DNA from: JAGQLF01 sp964635995
Lineage (GTDB): Bacteria; Patescibacteriota; Dojkabacteria; J137
Assembly: GCA_964635995.1 (NCBI GenBank)
Contig: CAZWRA010000004.1
Location: 1 to 44,297, forward strand
DNA length: 44,297 nt
Direction: 5' to 3'
In this document: positions 34,295 through 44,000 of the stretch, piece by piece
Layout of the letters: every line of letters starts with the position of its first letter
How positions within the stretch are numbered: position 1 is the stretch's first letter
The notes under the pieces: generated by a model
Database searches by the model: none
The model's input: only the letters and a program-made list of their open reading frames with translations
What the model was told of the DNA's origin: nothing
Position numbers and translations under genes: made by a program

Positions 34295-35284
34295 ATGAGT
34301 CCTTTAGATGCTGATCCTGACTCGCTACAGGGCGATCAGCAAGATAATACAATCTCCCCTTCTTTGTGAAACCTGCACAGCTTGGATGTCTACTGAATGT
34401 ATGTCAATTAGATCAATGTTTGGAGATGCTTTAAGACATAAAGATAATCCTGAAGTAGATTTACGAGCTGCATTTATTGAGGCAGCTGGAAACTCAGTTG
34501 AAATGGAAGCAACAAATCCTTATTGTGCTTTTAATAGACTTTCATATGTAGCTGCAAGAGCTCTTATTAAAATAGCCACAAAAAAGATTTGATTTCTCGT
34601 GCAGAAAATTTACAGCTAAATATAGTTACTGCTCTTATAAGTGGAATGCATCCTGACATGATTGCTTTTAATTTAAGTAAAAATAATTTATCCAGAAATG
34701 ATACAACATCACTAGACAACAGACAGTTCTTGCTCTTAGATATAGCATTTGCAGATTTAATTTTTAGAATACCGAGTATTGAAGATGATGATACAGCTCC
34801 ACTCAATTCAAAAGAAGTACTACTAAGAAGTTTATACGACAGAGCATCTCTTATATTTAATTCCATCCGTATTCAATCTTTTAACTCGAATGTAAAGGAA
34901 TTGTTTTATAGTACTGCAAGAGTAATTTTAAGGATGCCTTCTTTTACAGAAGTTGCTAAACTATATGAAGCTTACTCATTAATGATAAACAGAGGACTTA
35001 CACCTGAAAATCTTACAACATACACAAATAATCTGATTTCTAAAGCAACAAACACGGAGACATTTCTTACACAACAAGTGCTTTTAGACATTGATCTTAT
35101 TAGATTTAATACAAATCTTACAAACCAAGAAAAATTAACTAGAATTGAACAGTTAGGAACTTCTTTTACTCCAAGCGGAGTTCAAATTTCATCAGATAAA
35201 TATTGGCAGAGATATTATGTTAAATATCAATCTAAGGCCGCTACTGAACCATTTAAAAAAACAGACGAAAGATTGGGATATTAA
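34295..35284 (+). CDS. Hypothetical helical protein (two compensating frameshifts)
   Basis: The acidic start MSPLDADPDSLQGDQQDNTI and the long C-terminal part (from about 34580, ISRAENLQLNIVT...TDERLGY) are in the same frame. The middle (CETCTAWMSTECMSIRSMFG to AALIKIATK) is in another, so one base appears gained near 34355-34365 and one lost at A-AAA-AAG (34577-34583). About 330 aa, helical, no membrane segment, no recognised domain. It is followed by a related-looking small gene; the two may be a lineage-specific pair. Confidence 0.5.
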
Positions 35285-35315
35285 TTAATTAATTTACTTT
35301 TTATTTTTTTCGAAA

Positions 35316-35708
35316 ATGGATTTCAAATCTCCAGAAGACATTCCAGAAGATTTATCTTTAGGGGAAAGAGTTGAAGGATACACAGGATTTGTAGAAGATT
35401 TTATTAAGACATACTTACCCTCAAGAGATCAACAGTCACCACTAAGCGCTCTTAGAGAAATTGAGAATGCACTTACGAACCCTCTTCCATACGATCCAAG
35501 ACAACTTTTTGACCTAACTACAAAAACAGCTAACAATTTTAGTTTAATAATCAGAGCACTAGGAACAACTTAAGAACTCGAATCTAAAGGAGATCTGTCT
35601 CTGCTGCAAGCTATGCAAGGAGCAATGATATGTTTACAAAAATTAAATGTGATTAAAGATCTGGTCTTTGAACCAGATAAATTTCGACCTAAAGTATTAG
35701 ATCCTTAA
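35316..35708 (+). CDS. Hypothetical helical protein with in-frame TAA
   Basis: MDFKSPEDIPEDLSLGERVE opens an 85-codon frame ending at TAA (35571-35573). The same frame continues with sense-like sequence (ELESKGDLSLLQAMQGAMIC, then PDKFRPKVLDP) to TAA at 35706-35708. Either the first TAA is an error or mutation, or the tail is a remnant. The tail end overlaps the convergent SOD gene by three nt. Leu/Glu-rich and helical; no known family. Confidence 0.45.
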
Positions 35709-36313
35709 TCCTTACTTTCAAATAATTCTGAGACTTTTGCCCAATTAACAACATTCCAAAAAGCTTCAATATAATCAGCTCGCTTATTTTGATAGTTTAA
35801 GTAATACGCATGTTCCCAAACATCAAGTCCTAGAATTGGAAGCATTCCATCCATTAAAGGAGTATCTTGATTTGGTTTAGTAACTATTATTAAACCTCCT
35901 TCCTCATCTACTGTAAGAAATGCCCATCCTGATCCAAAAACTCCTGTAGCTGAAGCTGAGAACTCATCTTTAAAATCTTCAAAAGAACCAAAAGCCTCTT
36001 CTATTGCTTCCATTAAATCTCCTTCTGGTTCGCCACCACCTTCTGATGAAAGGGTAGAGAATAATAGATTATGGTTTGAAAACCCTCCTCCATTATTTCT
36101 AACTGCTAAAGCAATGTCATCAGGTAAATCATCAAGCATACCTAAAAGCTCCTCTATTGAGTAATCAGAAAATTCAGTTCCTTCAACCGCTTTATTTAAC
36201 TTATCTGTATAACCTTGATGATGTTTTTCACTATGAACTTCCATAGTTTGTGCGTCAATATAAGGTTCTAGTGCACTATATTCTTCTTGGAATTCTGTAC
36301 GCGTAAATGCCAT
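35705..36313 (-). CDS. sodB: Superoxide dismutase, Fe/Mn type
   Basis: 202 aa. Metal ligands H27 (EVHSEKHHQGY), H81 (FSNHNLLF), D164 and H168 (GLDVWEHAYYLNYQN) are all in place. Fe versus Mn use cannot be safely read from sequence, so the gene symbol is provisional. It detoxifies superoxide in the cytoplasm; with the thioredoxin system this shows oxygen exposure. It lies 22 nt downstream of the PPOx-like gene on the same strand. Confidence 0.95.
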   Translation of the reverse strand: MAFTRTEFQEEYSALEPYIDAQTMEVHSEKHHQGYTDKLNKAVEGTEFSDYSIEELLGMLDDLPDDIALAVRNNGGGFSNHNLLFSTLSSEGGGEPEGDLMEAIEEAFGSFEDFKDEFSASATGVFGSGWAFLTVDEEGGLIIVTKPNQDTPLMDGMLPILGLDVWEHAYYLNYQNKRADYIEAFWNVVNWAKVSELFESKD

Positions 36314-36335
36314 AAAAAATATATAAAAAATAAAA

Positions 36336-36796
36336 TTATAAAGATATTTCTAATCGACCCTTAAAAGCTTCTGAATCCTGAAAATACATTCTTTCAGGAG
36401 TTACTTTTAAAAATCGCTCTTTAGCCTTATTTCCTTGAAAGTCTTTAAATGTTTCATCTTCTTCAACAAGACTTGGAAATTTTATTTCAAAATTATCAAG
36501 AACTTCTTTAACCTCTTCTCCAACTATAAAATTACCTTTTCCAAAAATCTGAACATTTTTAAGTTTTTCTCCAAATTCAGAATTATTCTCAATTGACACC
36601 GCTACATTACTATTATCTATTAAATTTCTGATGTTTGTGAGGCCTTATAAATTAGAAAATACAAATTTCCAAAATTGTCAGTAATGTAATATAAATCACT
36701 AACCCAAGGATTATTCTCTTTATTCGTAGCAATAGAAGCCTTTGTTTGGCTTTTTAAAAAATTTAATACTCGTTGTTTTAGTTCTTCTTGGTCCAT
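36336..36796 (-). CDS. Pyridoxamine 5'-phosphate oxidase-like flavoprotein (one frameshift)
   Basis: Start ATG at 36796 six nt after TATACT. MDQEELKQRVLNFLKSQTKA, then SIATNKENNPWVSDLYYITD, NFGNLYFLIYK, then (after one missing C near 36643) LTNIRNLIDNSNVAVSIENN. This order is typical of the split-barrel PPOx family that binds FMN or F420. The C-terminal part (36336-36599 alone is an open frame) ends FKGRLEISL. About 152 aa. It lies upstream of SOD and may be co-transcribed with it. Confidence 0.72.
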
Positions 36797-36837
36797 ACTG
36801 TTAGTATAATTAAAGCATGAAAATTAAATAATTCAAA

Positions 36838-37701
36838 ATGAAACGATTAATAGAAAGAGAAAAGAGTTTTATGAGTACTTTAATCACTATTAAAGTTGTT
36901 CAAAACACAAATAGTACTGTAAAGATCAACGAAGCAATTGAAGAGGCCTTTTTGCAATTTAATAATGTTGTAGATAAATACACAAGATTTAATGAAGACA
37001 GCGAACTTTCAAACTTAAATAGAAATAGTGGGAAATTTGTAAAAATTACAAAAGAATTTTTTGATCTTATTAAATTTATGCTTTCAATGTCTGAGAAAAC
37101 AGATGGAGCATTTGATCCAACAATTATCGAATTTCTGGAAGTTTATGGATATGACAAAAACTATGACTTCAGCAAATTAGAAAATCCTAAACTTGATTCT
37201 TTAGTAAAAAAAATACTTAAAGAGAAGAAATCCTGGAGAGAAATCGAACTAAATGAAGAAGAAAATTCTGTAAAACTTCCTGAAGGTTTAAAAATCGATT
37301 TAGGCGGAGTTGGAAAAGGATATGCCGTTGATTTAGCTTATGAGAGTTTGAAAAAAGTTTCTGATGACTTTTTGATTGATGCAGGAGGAGACATAAGAGT
37401 TTCAGGAAAAAATCTTGAAGGAAAATTCTGGACTGTTGGACTTAAAGATATTGACGGAATTCACGGTACAGTTGAACTTAAAGACAAAGCTTTAAGTAGC
37501 TCAGGTTCGTGGGCAAAAAAAATTAAGCAGTTTCATCATTTAATAGATCCTAGGCTTGGTAAACCTGCAGACAGAAATTTTAGTACTGTTTTTGTTTTAG
37601 GAGAAACTTCATTAATTACTGATGCTTGGGCAACTGCATTGTTTATTCTTGGTGAAGAAACTGAAAATTCAAAAAAAGAAGTTTCAGCTATTTTTAGGTA
37701 G
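36838..37701 (+). CDS. apbE: ApbE-like FAD:protein FMN transferase
   Basis: 287 aa. EREKSFMSTLITIKVVQ at the N terminus, MSEKTDGAFDPTIIEFLEVY, KIDLGGVGKGYAVDLAYE, FLIDAGGDIRVSG, HHLIDPRLGKPA and the metal-site TDAWATALFILG are family motifs. ApbE attaches FMN to Thr/Ser of flavoproteins, usually outside the membrane; no lipoprotein signal is visible here, so location is uncertain. The C terminus is short by about 20 residues and overlaps the convergent gene by 18 nt. Confidence 0.9.
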   Translation: MKRLIEREKSFMSTLITIKVVQNTNSTVKINEAIEEAFLQFNNVVDKYTRFNEDSELSNLNRNSGKFVKITKEFFDLIKFMLSMSEKTDGAFDPTIIEFLEVYGYDKNYDFSKLENPKLDSLVKKILKEKKSWREIELNEEENSVKLPEGLKIDLGGVGKGYAVDLAYESLKKVSDDFLIDAGGDIRVSGKNLEGKFWTVGLKDIDGIHGTVELKDKALSSSGSWAKKIKQFHHLIDPRLGKPADRNFSTVFVLGETSLITDAWATALFILGEETENSKKEVSAIFR

Positions 37702-38217
37702 TTTTTTCTTCTTAAGATTTTGAAGCACTTCAAGAATTGGTTTCTTAAGAACAACTGAAAATAGAAATTCTATTAAAATAATTATAAATAGTGATAATAA
37801 TATTTCTTCAGGACGGCCATTTATCAATCTTAAATAGAAGGATACTGAAATTAAGGCACTGACAACGAATCCTCTTCTTATTGCATCGAAAATTGAAGCA
37901 TTCTCATAAAACTCTTTAAAAAAAAGTTTGTCTAAAAAATAATGCATTGATGCAACTAGAAAAGTTACTGCAATTATTATAAGAAAAAGAGCTACAAGAG
38001 CATTTGTAGATAAGTATTCAAGAATAATACCTTTCTCAATAAGAGAATCAATTTCGGTTAAAAGACCGTCAAAATTATCTTCTTCTATCTCTTGTTCTAT
38101 TGCATATTCTTGAAGTTTTTGATTATTAAAAGGGGAATTTATTGTCATGAAAAATCCAGCTAAACCAAAGAAAGCTATGCTTAATATTGTTAAAATTGAA
38201 ATATTCCTTATAAACAT
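37684..38217 (-). CDS. Hypothetical membrane protein
   Basis: 177 aa with about four membrane segments (ISILTILSIAFFGLAGFFMT, LVALFLIIIAVTFLVASMHY, GFVVSALISVSFYLRLI, LLSLFIIILIEFLFSVVL) and an acidic loop after the first. A basic tail follows. It ends in TGA, and translation beyond it would continue only through sequence that is apbE antisense, supporting TGA as stop. Function unknown. Confidence 0.6.
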   Translation of the reverse strand: MFIRNISILTILSIAFFGLAGFFMTINSPFNNQKLQEYAIEQEIEEDNFDGLLTEIDSLIEKGIILEYLSTNALVALFLIIIAVTFLVASMHYFLDKLFFKEFYENASIFDAIRRGFVVSALISVSFYLRLINGRPEEILLSLFIIILIEFLFSVVLKKPILEVLQNLKKKKLPKNS

Positions 38218-38254
38218 TGAAAATTATTAATATATCCAATGATATACTTATCTT

Positions 38255-38911
38255 ATGGAAGAAGACAATTCAAGACAAAGAAAAGGAATATCATGCAGAT
38301 CTTTAAGCTGCTTTTTTTTACTTTCGGTTTTTCTTTGTTTATTTATTAGTTTTCTTATTCTAATTTCTAAACCACCTGTTGTATGGGACGGCATTGTTTC
38401 TTTTAATAATAAAGATGCTTATTTGGATTACGAAACAGAATACAATCTTGAAGAAAGTAGGAAGCACGTTGAAGAACAGATACAAAATATTGGAGAAAAT
38501 ACTATTAACTTAGAAGAAGATCACCTAACAGTTTTAGCAAGAAGTAGTTTTCCTGAACTTAAGGATTTAACTATTGATATGGAAGAAGGAGAGATGAGAA
38601 TTTATTGGTCAATCGAGCAAATTAAGACAGAAGCTCCGTTAATTGGTTATGCTGAAATAAGAAAAAATAATGATAATGAACTTTATGTTGAACAGCTAGG
38701 AACTCCTAGATTTAGACTTCCTAGATCACTAAACGAAACTATATCAACAGCAGCTCTTGCAATTTTTAGTTTCGGCGAAGAGAAAGCTTCTGAAAATAAT
38801 CTTTTGTATAAAATAATTTCTGCAAATGGAGATGTTGAAATTAAAGATGTAAGATTTTTAGATGATTCATTGGAATTAATAGTTAATGTAGATGTAAATT
38901 TGTATGATTAA
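38255..38911 (+). CDS. Hypothetical membrane-anchored protein upstream of holA
   Basis: 218 aa. Basic N terminus, one membrane segment (about 18-41), then an outside alpha/beta domain with no Cys pairs. A TATACT box at 38243-38248 lies six nt before ATG. It overlaps the holA start by eight nt, suggesting co-translation, although the partner is a replication protein. No family recognised. Confidence 0.6.
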   Translation: MEEDNSRQRKGISCRSLSCFFLLSVFLCLFISFLILISKPPVVWDGIVSFNNKDAYLDYETEYNLEESRKHVEEQIQNIGENTINLEEDHLTVLARSSFPELKDLTIDMEEGEMRIYWSIEQIKTEAPLIGYAEIRKNNDNELYVEQLGTPRFRLPRSLNETISTAALAIFSFGEEKASENNLLYKIISANGDVEIKDVRFLDDSLELIVNVDVNLYD

Positions 38912-39836
38912 AGTTTTTTCAGGAACTAACACTTATGAAAGTTTTTTAGCAGCATTAAAAGAAGCTAAAAAAATTTCAGATTCATCAATAAAATATATTA
39001 ATGGAGATGAAATAAGTTCTGTTGGAGATATCTTAAATCTTACAGAAGGAATAGGTCTATTTCAGGAGAAAAATACTTACTTCATTAAAAGACTTTTTTA
39101 TAAAGCCTCAATTGAGGAAGAATTTATTGAGCAATTTGAAGTTTTAGATAAAAACGATATTGTAATCTGGTTAGATCAGAATTTAGATGGAAAGAAAAAA
39201 ATTGCTAAATTCTTAAAAGCAGAAAAAAGAATTACTATTTTTGAAAAACAGAAACCCTGGCAGGTAGAAAAGTGGATTGAAACTTTTTTAAAAAACTTTT
39301 CTTTTAATTTAAATAAAGAGCAAATTATATTCTTACTTCAGATTAGTGATAGTGACAAATGGATAATAAGATCTGAGCTTCAGAAGATAGAAATATTTTG
39401 TAAGAAAAATTCTCTATCTAAACTTAGTGATGAGCAGTTTAATGAGTTACTTGGGACTGAATATTCAGGAAACATATGGGATTTTTTAGATTTTTTTGGA
39501 AATAAAAAATACAAAGATGCAAAGGAAGAGCTTGAAAAACTATTAAGAAATAGTGATCTTTCTCAATATATAATTTCAATGTTAAATAGAGAACTTCAAC
39601 TTATTCTTGATGTACAATATATTAAGAAAACAAATGGTGATTTTAAAAGTTTAAAATTACATCCATTTGTTTTACAAAAAACTTTAAGGAAAGCGGAAAG
39701 TTTTAGCAGTTACGAAACTGAAAGATTAATTAATTCTCTTCTTGAACTTGATTTAAGTATAAAAAAAGGAGAAATTAAAAGTTCATTAGGTTTAAACCTT
39801 TTTTTAGATGGCATTGAAAAAAAATATTATTTCTAA
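38904..39836 (+). CDS. holA: DNA polymerase III delta subunit
   Basis: 310 aa, clamp-loader subunit that opens the beta clamp. Diverged but with the HolA layout: N-terminal segment (MIKVFSGTNTYESFLAALKE, IKYINGDEISSVGDI), the ILNLTEGIGLFQEKNTYFIK loop equivalent to the clamp-contact region, LDKNDIVIWLDQNLDGKKK, and helical collar domain III (NIWDFLDFFGNKKYKDAKEE, ISMLNRELQLILDVQYIKK). The last 29 nt overlap the next gene. Confidence 0.8.
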   Translation: MIKVFSGTNTYESFLAALKEAKKISDSSIKYINGDEISSVGDILNLTEGIGLFQEKNTYFIKRLFYKASIEEEFIEQFEVLDKNDIVIWLDQNLDGKKKIAKFLKAEKRITIFEKQKPWQVEKWIETFLKNFSFNLNKEQIIFLLQISDSDKWIIRSELQKIEIFCKKNSLSKLSDEQFNELLGTEYSGNIWDFLDFFGNKKYKDAKEELEKLLRNSDLSQYIISMLNRELQLILDVQYIKKTNGDFKSLKLHPFVLQKTLRKAESFSSYETERLINSLLELDLSIKKGEIKSSLGLNLFLDGIEKKYYF

Positions 39837-41034
39837 AATTAGTATTTCCATATTTATACTGGTATTCAGTATTACTCCTGTTGTTGCACAGGATTTATCT
39901 TTGATTACGCCAGAAGATGCTAATCTGGACATTTCTGGAACTAGAATGGATGATAATTACAGTCTTCCATCAAAAATTGTAATAACTCCTGTTTACTCTA
40001 AAACAGAGTACTTAGGATTAAGCGCTGATCAAATGTATAGAGGAATCTATTTTTATACAGTAGACATGCTTGGATTTAATGACATACCGTATCATTATTT
40101 AGTTTCTGAAGATGGAGAATTATACAAAGGTAATCAGGGAGGGGACGAGAGACTAATTAGAGTAAACAATATTGGAGATAATGTTGTTTTAATTGGATAT
40201 ATGACCAATAAAAATTCTGGTCGTTTCACTACTGAAGCAAAGGATGCATTAAAAAATTTAGTAATAAAAATTTCTAACCAAAACTCAATTAATCCAGTTG
40301 AATCAACAGAAGTAAATGGAGTAGTTTTTAGAAGAGATCCTGCAACAAAAACTGTAACATTAGAAAAATCAGATATTTTCGGAACATGGGAAACTGATTT
40401 AAACGAAATTAGAAATTTTGCATCTCTTCAGTACTTTCCTACAGAAAGAACTTATAATGTTTCAATCAATAATGTTGTAATACCTACAAGCTCTGTTTCT
40501 CCTGGAACCGAAGTAAATGTTTCTATTGATATTTCAAACCTTGGACAGTTTGGAATTTATGGAGGAACACAAAATGAGCTTATACTGACAAAGATAGGTG
40601 AGGGAGCTAGTCAATTCTTTCTTAATAATGAGTGGGTAAGCACTACTCAAGTACCAATAATGGATAGTTCAGAATATTTATTACCTTTCCAAAATAGTAT
40701 TTTCGACATAAAGGTAAGAGCGCCTATTTATGTAGGAGAGATTTCAGAATCATTTGATCTTTATACAATTAATGGACAAAAAATAAATACTCAGCCTGTA
40801 ACAGTAACTCTAAATATCGCCAGAACTGACCGAACAGTTGTTGAAATTTTAAATACAGAGACAGGAGTATTAAATGTTCGATCTGAACCTTCAAGCGTTG
40901 CTGCAACATTTAGACAAGTTTCTACAGGACAACGATTCTTTAAAGTTGAAGATGCTGGAAATGGTTGGATACAAATAGAATTAGATGATGGAGCAAGAGG
41001 CTGGATTGCAAGCTGGTATGTAAGAGAACTATAG
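39808..41034 (+). CDS. Secreted PGRP-like (degenerate amidase) protein with SH3b domain
   Basis: 408 aa. Signal peptide (IISKISISIFILVFSITPVV, then AQ). Residues about 55-160 resemble peptidoglycan-recognition/amidase-2 domains: IPYHYLVSEDGELYKGNQGG then NNIGDNVVLIGYMT. The usual first zinc His (IHH) is replaced in KIVITPVYSK, and the last ligand is not evident, so catalysis is unlikely. A middle beta domain (about 215-340) precedes a C-terminal SH3b (GVLNVRSEPSS, GWIQIELDDGARGWIASWYV). It probably binds cell wall or glycan without cutting. Confidence 0.72.
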   Translation: MALKKNIISKISISIFILVFSITPVVAQDLSLITPEDANLDISGTRMDDNYSLPSKIVITPVYSKTEYLGLSADQMYRGIYFYTVDMLGFNDIPYHYLVSEDGELYKGNQGGDERLIRVNNIGDNVVLIGYMTNKNSGRFTTEAKDALKNLVIKISNQNSINPVESTEVNGVVFRRDPATKTVTLEKSDIFGTWETDLNEIRNFASLQYFPTERTYNVSINNVVIPTSSVSPGTEVNVSIDISNLGQFGIYGGTQNELILTKIGEGASQFFLNNEWVSTTQVPIMDSSEYLLPFQNSIFDIKVRAPIYVGEISESFDLYTINGQKINTQPVTVTLNIARTDRTVVEILNTETGVLNVRSEPSSVAATFRQVSTGQRFFKVEDAGNGWIQIELDDGARGWIASWYVREL

Positions 41035-41093
41035 AAGAATTGATTCTTATTCAATAAGGCTTTAGTATTATTTAGAATGTTTAACGTAGTTTT

Positions 41094-44000
41094 ATGAAAA
41101 GTAAAAAAATACTTCTTTTTGTTTTCCTTTTTCTGATTATTTCTGTTCTTTTAATTAGTGCATTTTTTCTACTTAATAGAACTAAAGTTGAAAATGTTAG
41201 GGTAACTAATATTACTTCTAACTCAGCAACAATTACTTGGGAGACAGAATCTAGTGATATAGGGACAGTTTTAATAAAAAGAAATAATACTTGGACGCCT
41301 TTAGATGGGTTATTAAATTCTGGCGAGGCGTATTATGACGATAGAGATATTGAATATACAGAAATAGGGGCAGTTCTAGGTGAAGAAAAAAAATAGAAAT
41401 ATTCACCATGTAACAATAAGAAACTTAGATCCTGAAAGCGAATACTATTTTAGAATTGAATCCGGAAATAAAATTTATAGTGGAGAAACTAAATCATTTT
41501 CTACAACAACTGTAACAGAAGAATTTCCTGAACCTAAGACAATTATTGGAAAAGTTGCATTAATAAATGGTAACGCTCCAAAAGATGGGTTAGTTTTTTA
41601 TACAATGGAAGGAAGACCTGATATCGAAATAAAGTCACAACCTCTTTCAGAAAATGGAAGCTTTTCAATCGATATTTCTTCACAACTTGAAAAATTAAAC
41701 GACGGATCTTTCGATGTGTATGTTAATGATCTTTTTCCAGTTTTAAATATTGATGTTCAAACAAGTGAAGGAGAAGTATTTCTAGGTTATGTTGTCGATA
41801 GAACAGATACCGCTGAATTTGTAGATATCGGAACATTAGTTTTAGATATTCCTGAAAATACTACTGCTAAAGATATTTCTGTAAGTGACGGATGTATTTG
41901 GAGTTGTAACGGAGCTTGCGCTGGTCAGGCAACTGTTGATTTATTTAATAGCGTTCATGGAGGAAATGGTCAATGTAACTGGCTTTATGAGGCTGGATGC
42001 GGAGCGTGTTCTTCAAGTGAAGGTTCTGGTTGTGGTAGCTGAGGAGGAGGAACTGGAGGTTCAGGTGGTTCTGGAGGAGGATCATGTATAACTGCTGGGG
42101 ATTCAAGTACATATAAAACGCTTGGGATGGCTGTGATCAATCATGCGGAAATCTTGCTTGTGATGAAGGAGGCCCATTAGGTTGTTATGCTTCTAGCGCT
42201 GGACCAAGATGCTTAACTCAGGCTCAAGTAGATGAACTTAATAATCCAAAACCAGAGGACAATAGTGGAAATGAAGCAGGTGAAGGAGGACAAGATCCAG
42301 AAACAGAACCTGAGACTACTACATGTCTTGTTCAATGTCTTCAAGATGTCGAGAATGGAGTGTTAGCTGGAGGAAGTGCTCAATGTCAGGATAAGTGTGA
42401 ACCAGCGACTCAACAGCCAGTCCAAGATACTACTTGTTGGGTATTTAGTGCTGGAAGAACAGCATGTATAACAAAAAAAGTAGGACAGAGGGCATTTAGG
42501 GAGAGTGGGCATGAGTATCTATCACCTTCTGAATGTAGAAGAGAAATTAATCAACAAGAAAATGCAACTGGCGTTAGGTGTTGTATTGGAGGGGTTGCAT
42601 CAACAAAATCTAGCGAAGATCAATGTAGAACAGATGGAGGATATCCTGGAACATGTGAATCCATTTCAAGCTGTTCTGTTTGTGCTGGAATAACTGGACA
42701 AAATTATCCTTTTTGTCTTTCAAATTGTGGAAGCGGACAGACACCAACACCTTCTCCTTCTCCTACACCTGATGGAAGTCTTCGATGTTGGTATATTTCA
42801 GATAATGAATGTAAATCCGATCGATGCGACACAATTAATACAAATCGAAATTGGCCAGACGATGAGGATGGAGAAAATATATGTCTAAGAACTTTAGAGA
42901 ATTTGAATGAACTACAAACTCCTCCAGAAGTAAATAATAGTACTTGTTGGTATGTATAGAATAATAGATGCGAAGAAGACTTATGCAGATCAATCCCTAC
43001 TACTACTCGAAAATGGCCTGGCGATAGTGGCGAAGCTAATTGTGAAAACTACATTTCTCTAGAGGCGCAAATAGATGACGGAGAAGAGGAAGTCCCTCTA
43101 ACACCTGAAGAAGATTCAGAGGAGGAAGAACCTTCAGAAGATATTTCAAACGAGTGCTCAACAACAAAAACAGCGAACTGTACTTGTCCTACTGGGGCAG
43201 GTGTTGCAAGTTGTTATGGACAGACCTTACCATATTCCTTTAATGATAATGGAGTTCAAAAAGAGTGTTTTGTTTTACCAACACAAGGATATTGTGTAAC
43301 TAGGGATGTAGTTCCTCAGGGGGAAGTAGGTGGTGCTAATTTCTCTTTAATCCCTAAAGTCTCAGCGCAAGAAGACCCTCCTGCACCTGAGATAATTGAC
43401 CCTACACTTTTAAAGAAAGGTATATATGTTGTTGAAGTTCCGGGGTACGAGACTGCAGAATTTCAAATTTTCTATGACAATATTAGAGTATCTTACTTTG
43501 AAGACTCTAATGGAGATGGAATAAAACAAGATAATGAAACTTTACTCGATCCAAATATTTATGAAATTAAACTTTCTCAAACTGCTTCTGTTACAACAAG
43601 AAAATTTGAGAAAGGATGGAATCTAGTTGGCTTCGAAATATTTTCTGATCAATATGACTCTGCCGAGGAATTAGTAAGTTATTTAGCTACACAAGGAATT
43701 GAAGTTGAACAGATATCTCAATTTGATAGCGGAAATTGGATTCATTTTATTAAAACAAGAAACGAACAAGGAGTAGAAGAAATTTATGGAGCTAACTTTA
43801 AACTTGTTCCAGGAAAAAGTTATTTTGTAAGAACTTTAAATTGAGGAATCTCGGCTTTCTCAGGACAACAATTTTTAAGTTCAGTTCCTCTAAAATTAAT
43901 TAAGGGGTGGAATTTAATTAGTATTCAATCAGATGTAAGCTATACTTCACAAACACTATTACAACTTTGTGGTTCAAACAATATTGTTTGTAATAATGTT

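Noticed and set aside
28781..41394. Programmed -1 ribosomal frameshifting as general explanation of the split genes
   Set aside because: Some joints lie on slippery A-runs, but others (ComM TTGAGGGT, PPOx GGCCTC, surface protein 1 GAGGGTC) do not, the affected genes are unrelated, and three joints need the opposite shift.
42505..42693. Overlapping open frame within the giant Cys-rich gene
   Set aside because: Shadow of the Cys-rich reading frame; no promoter or sensible composition.
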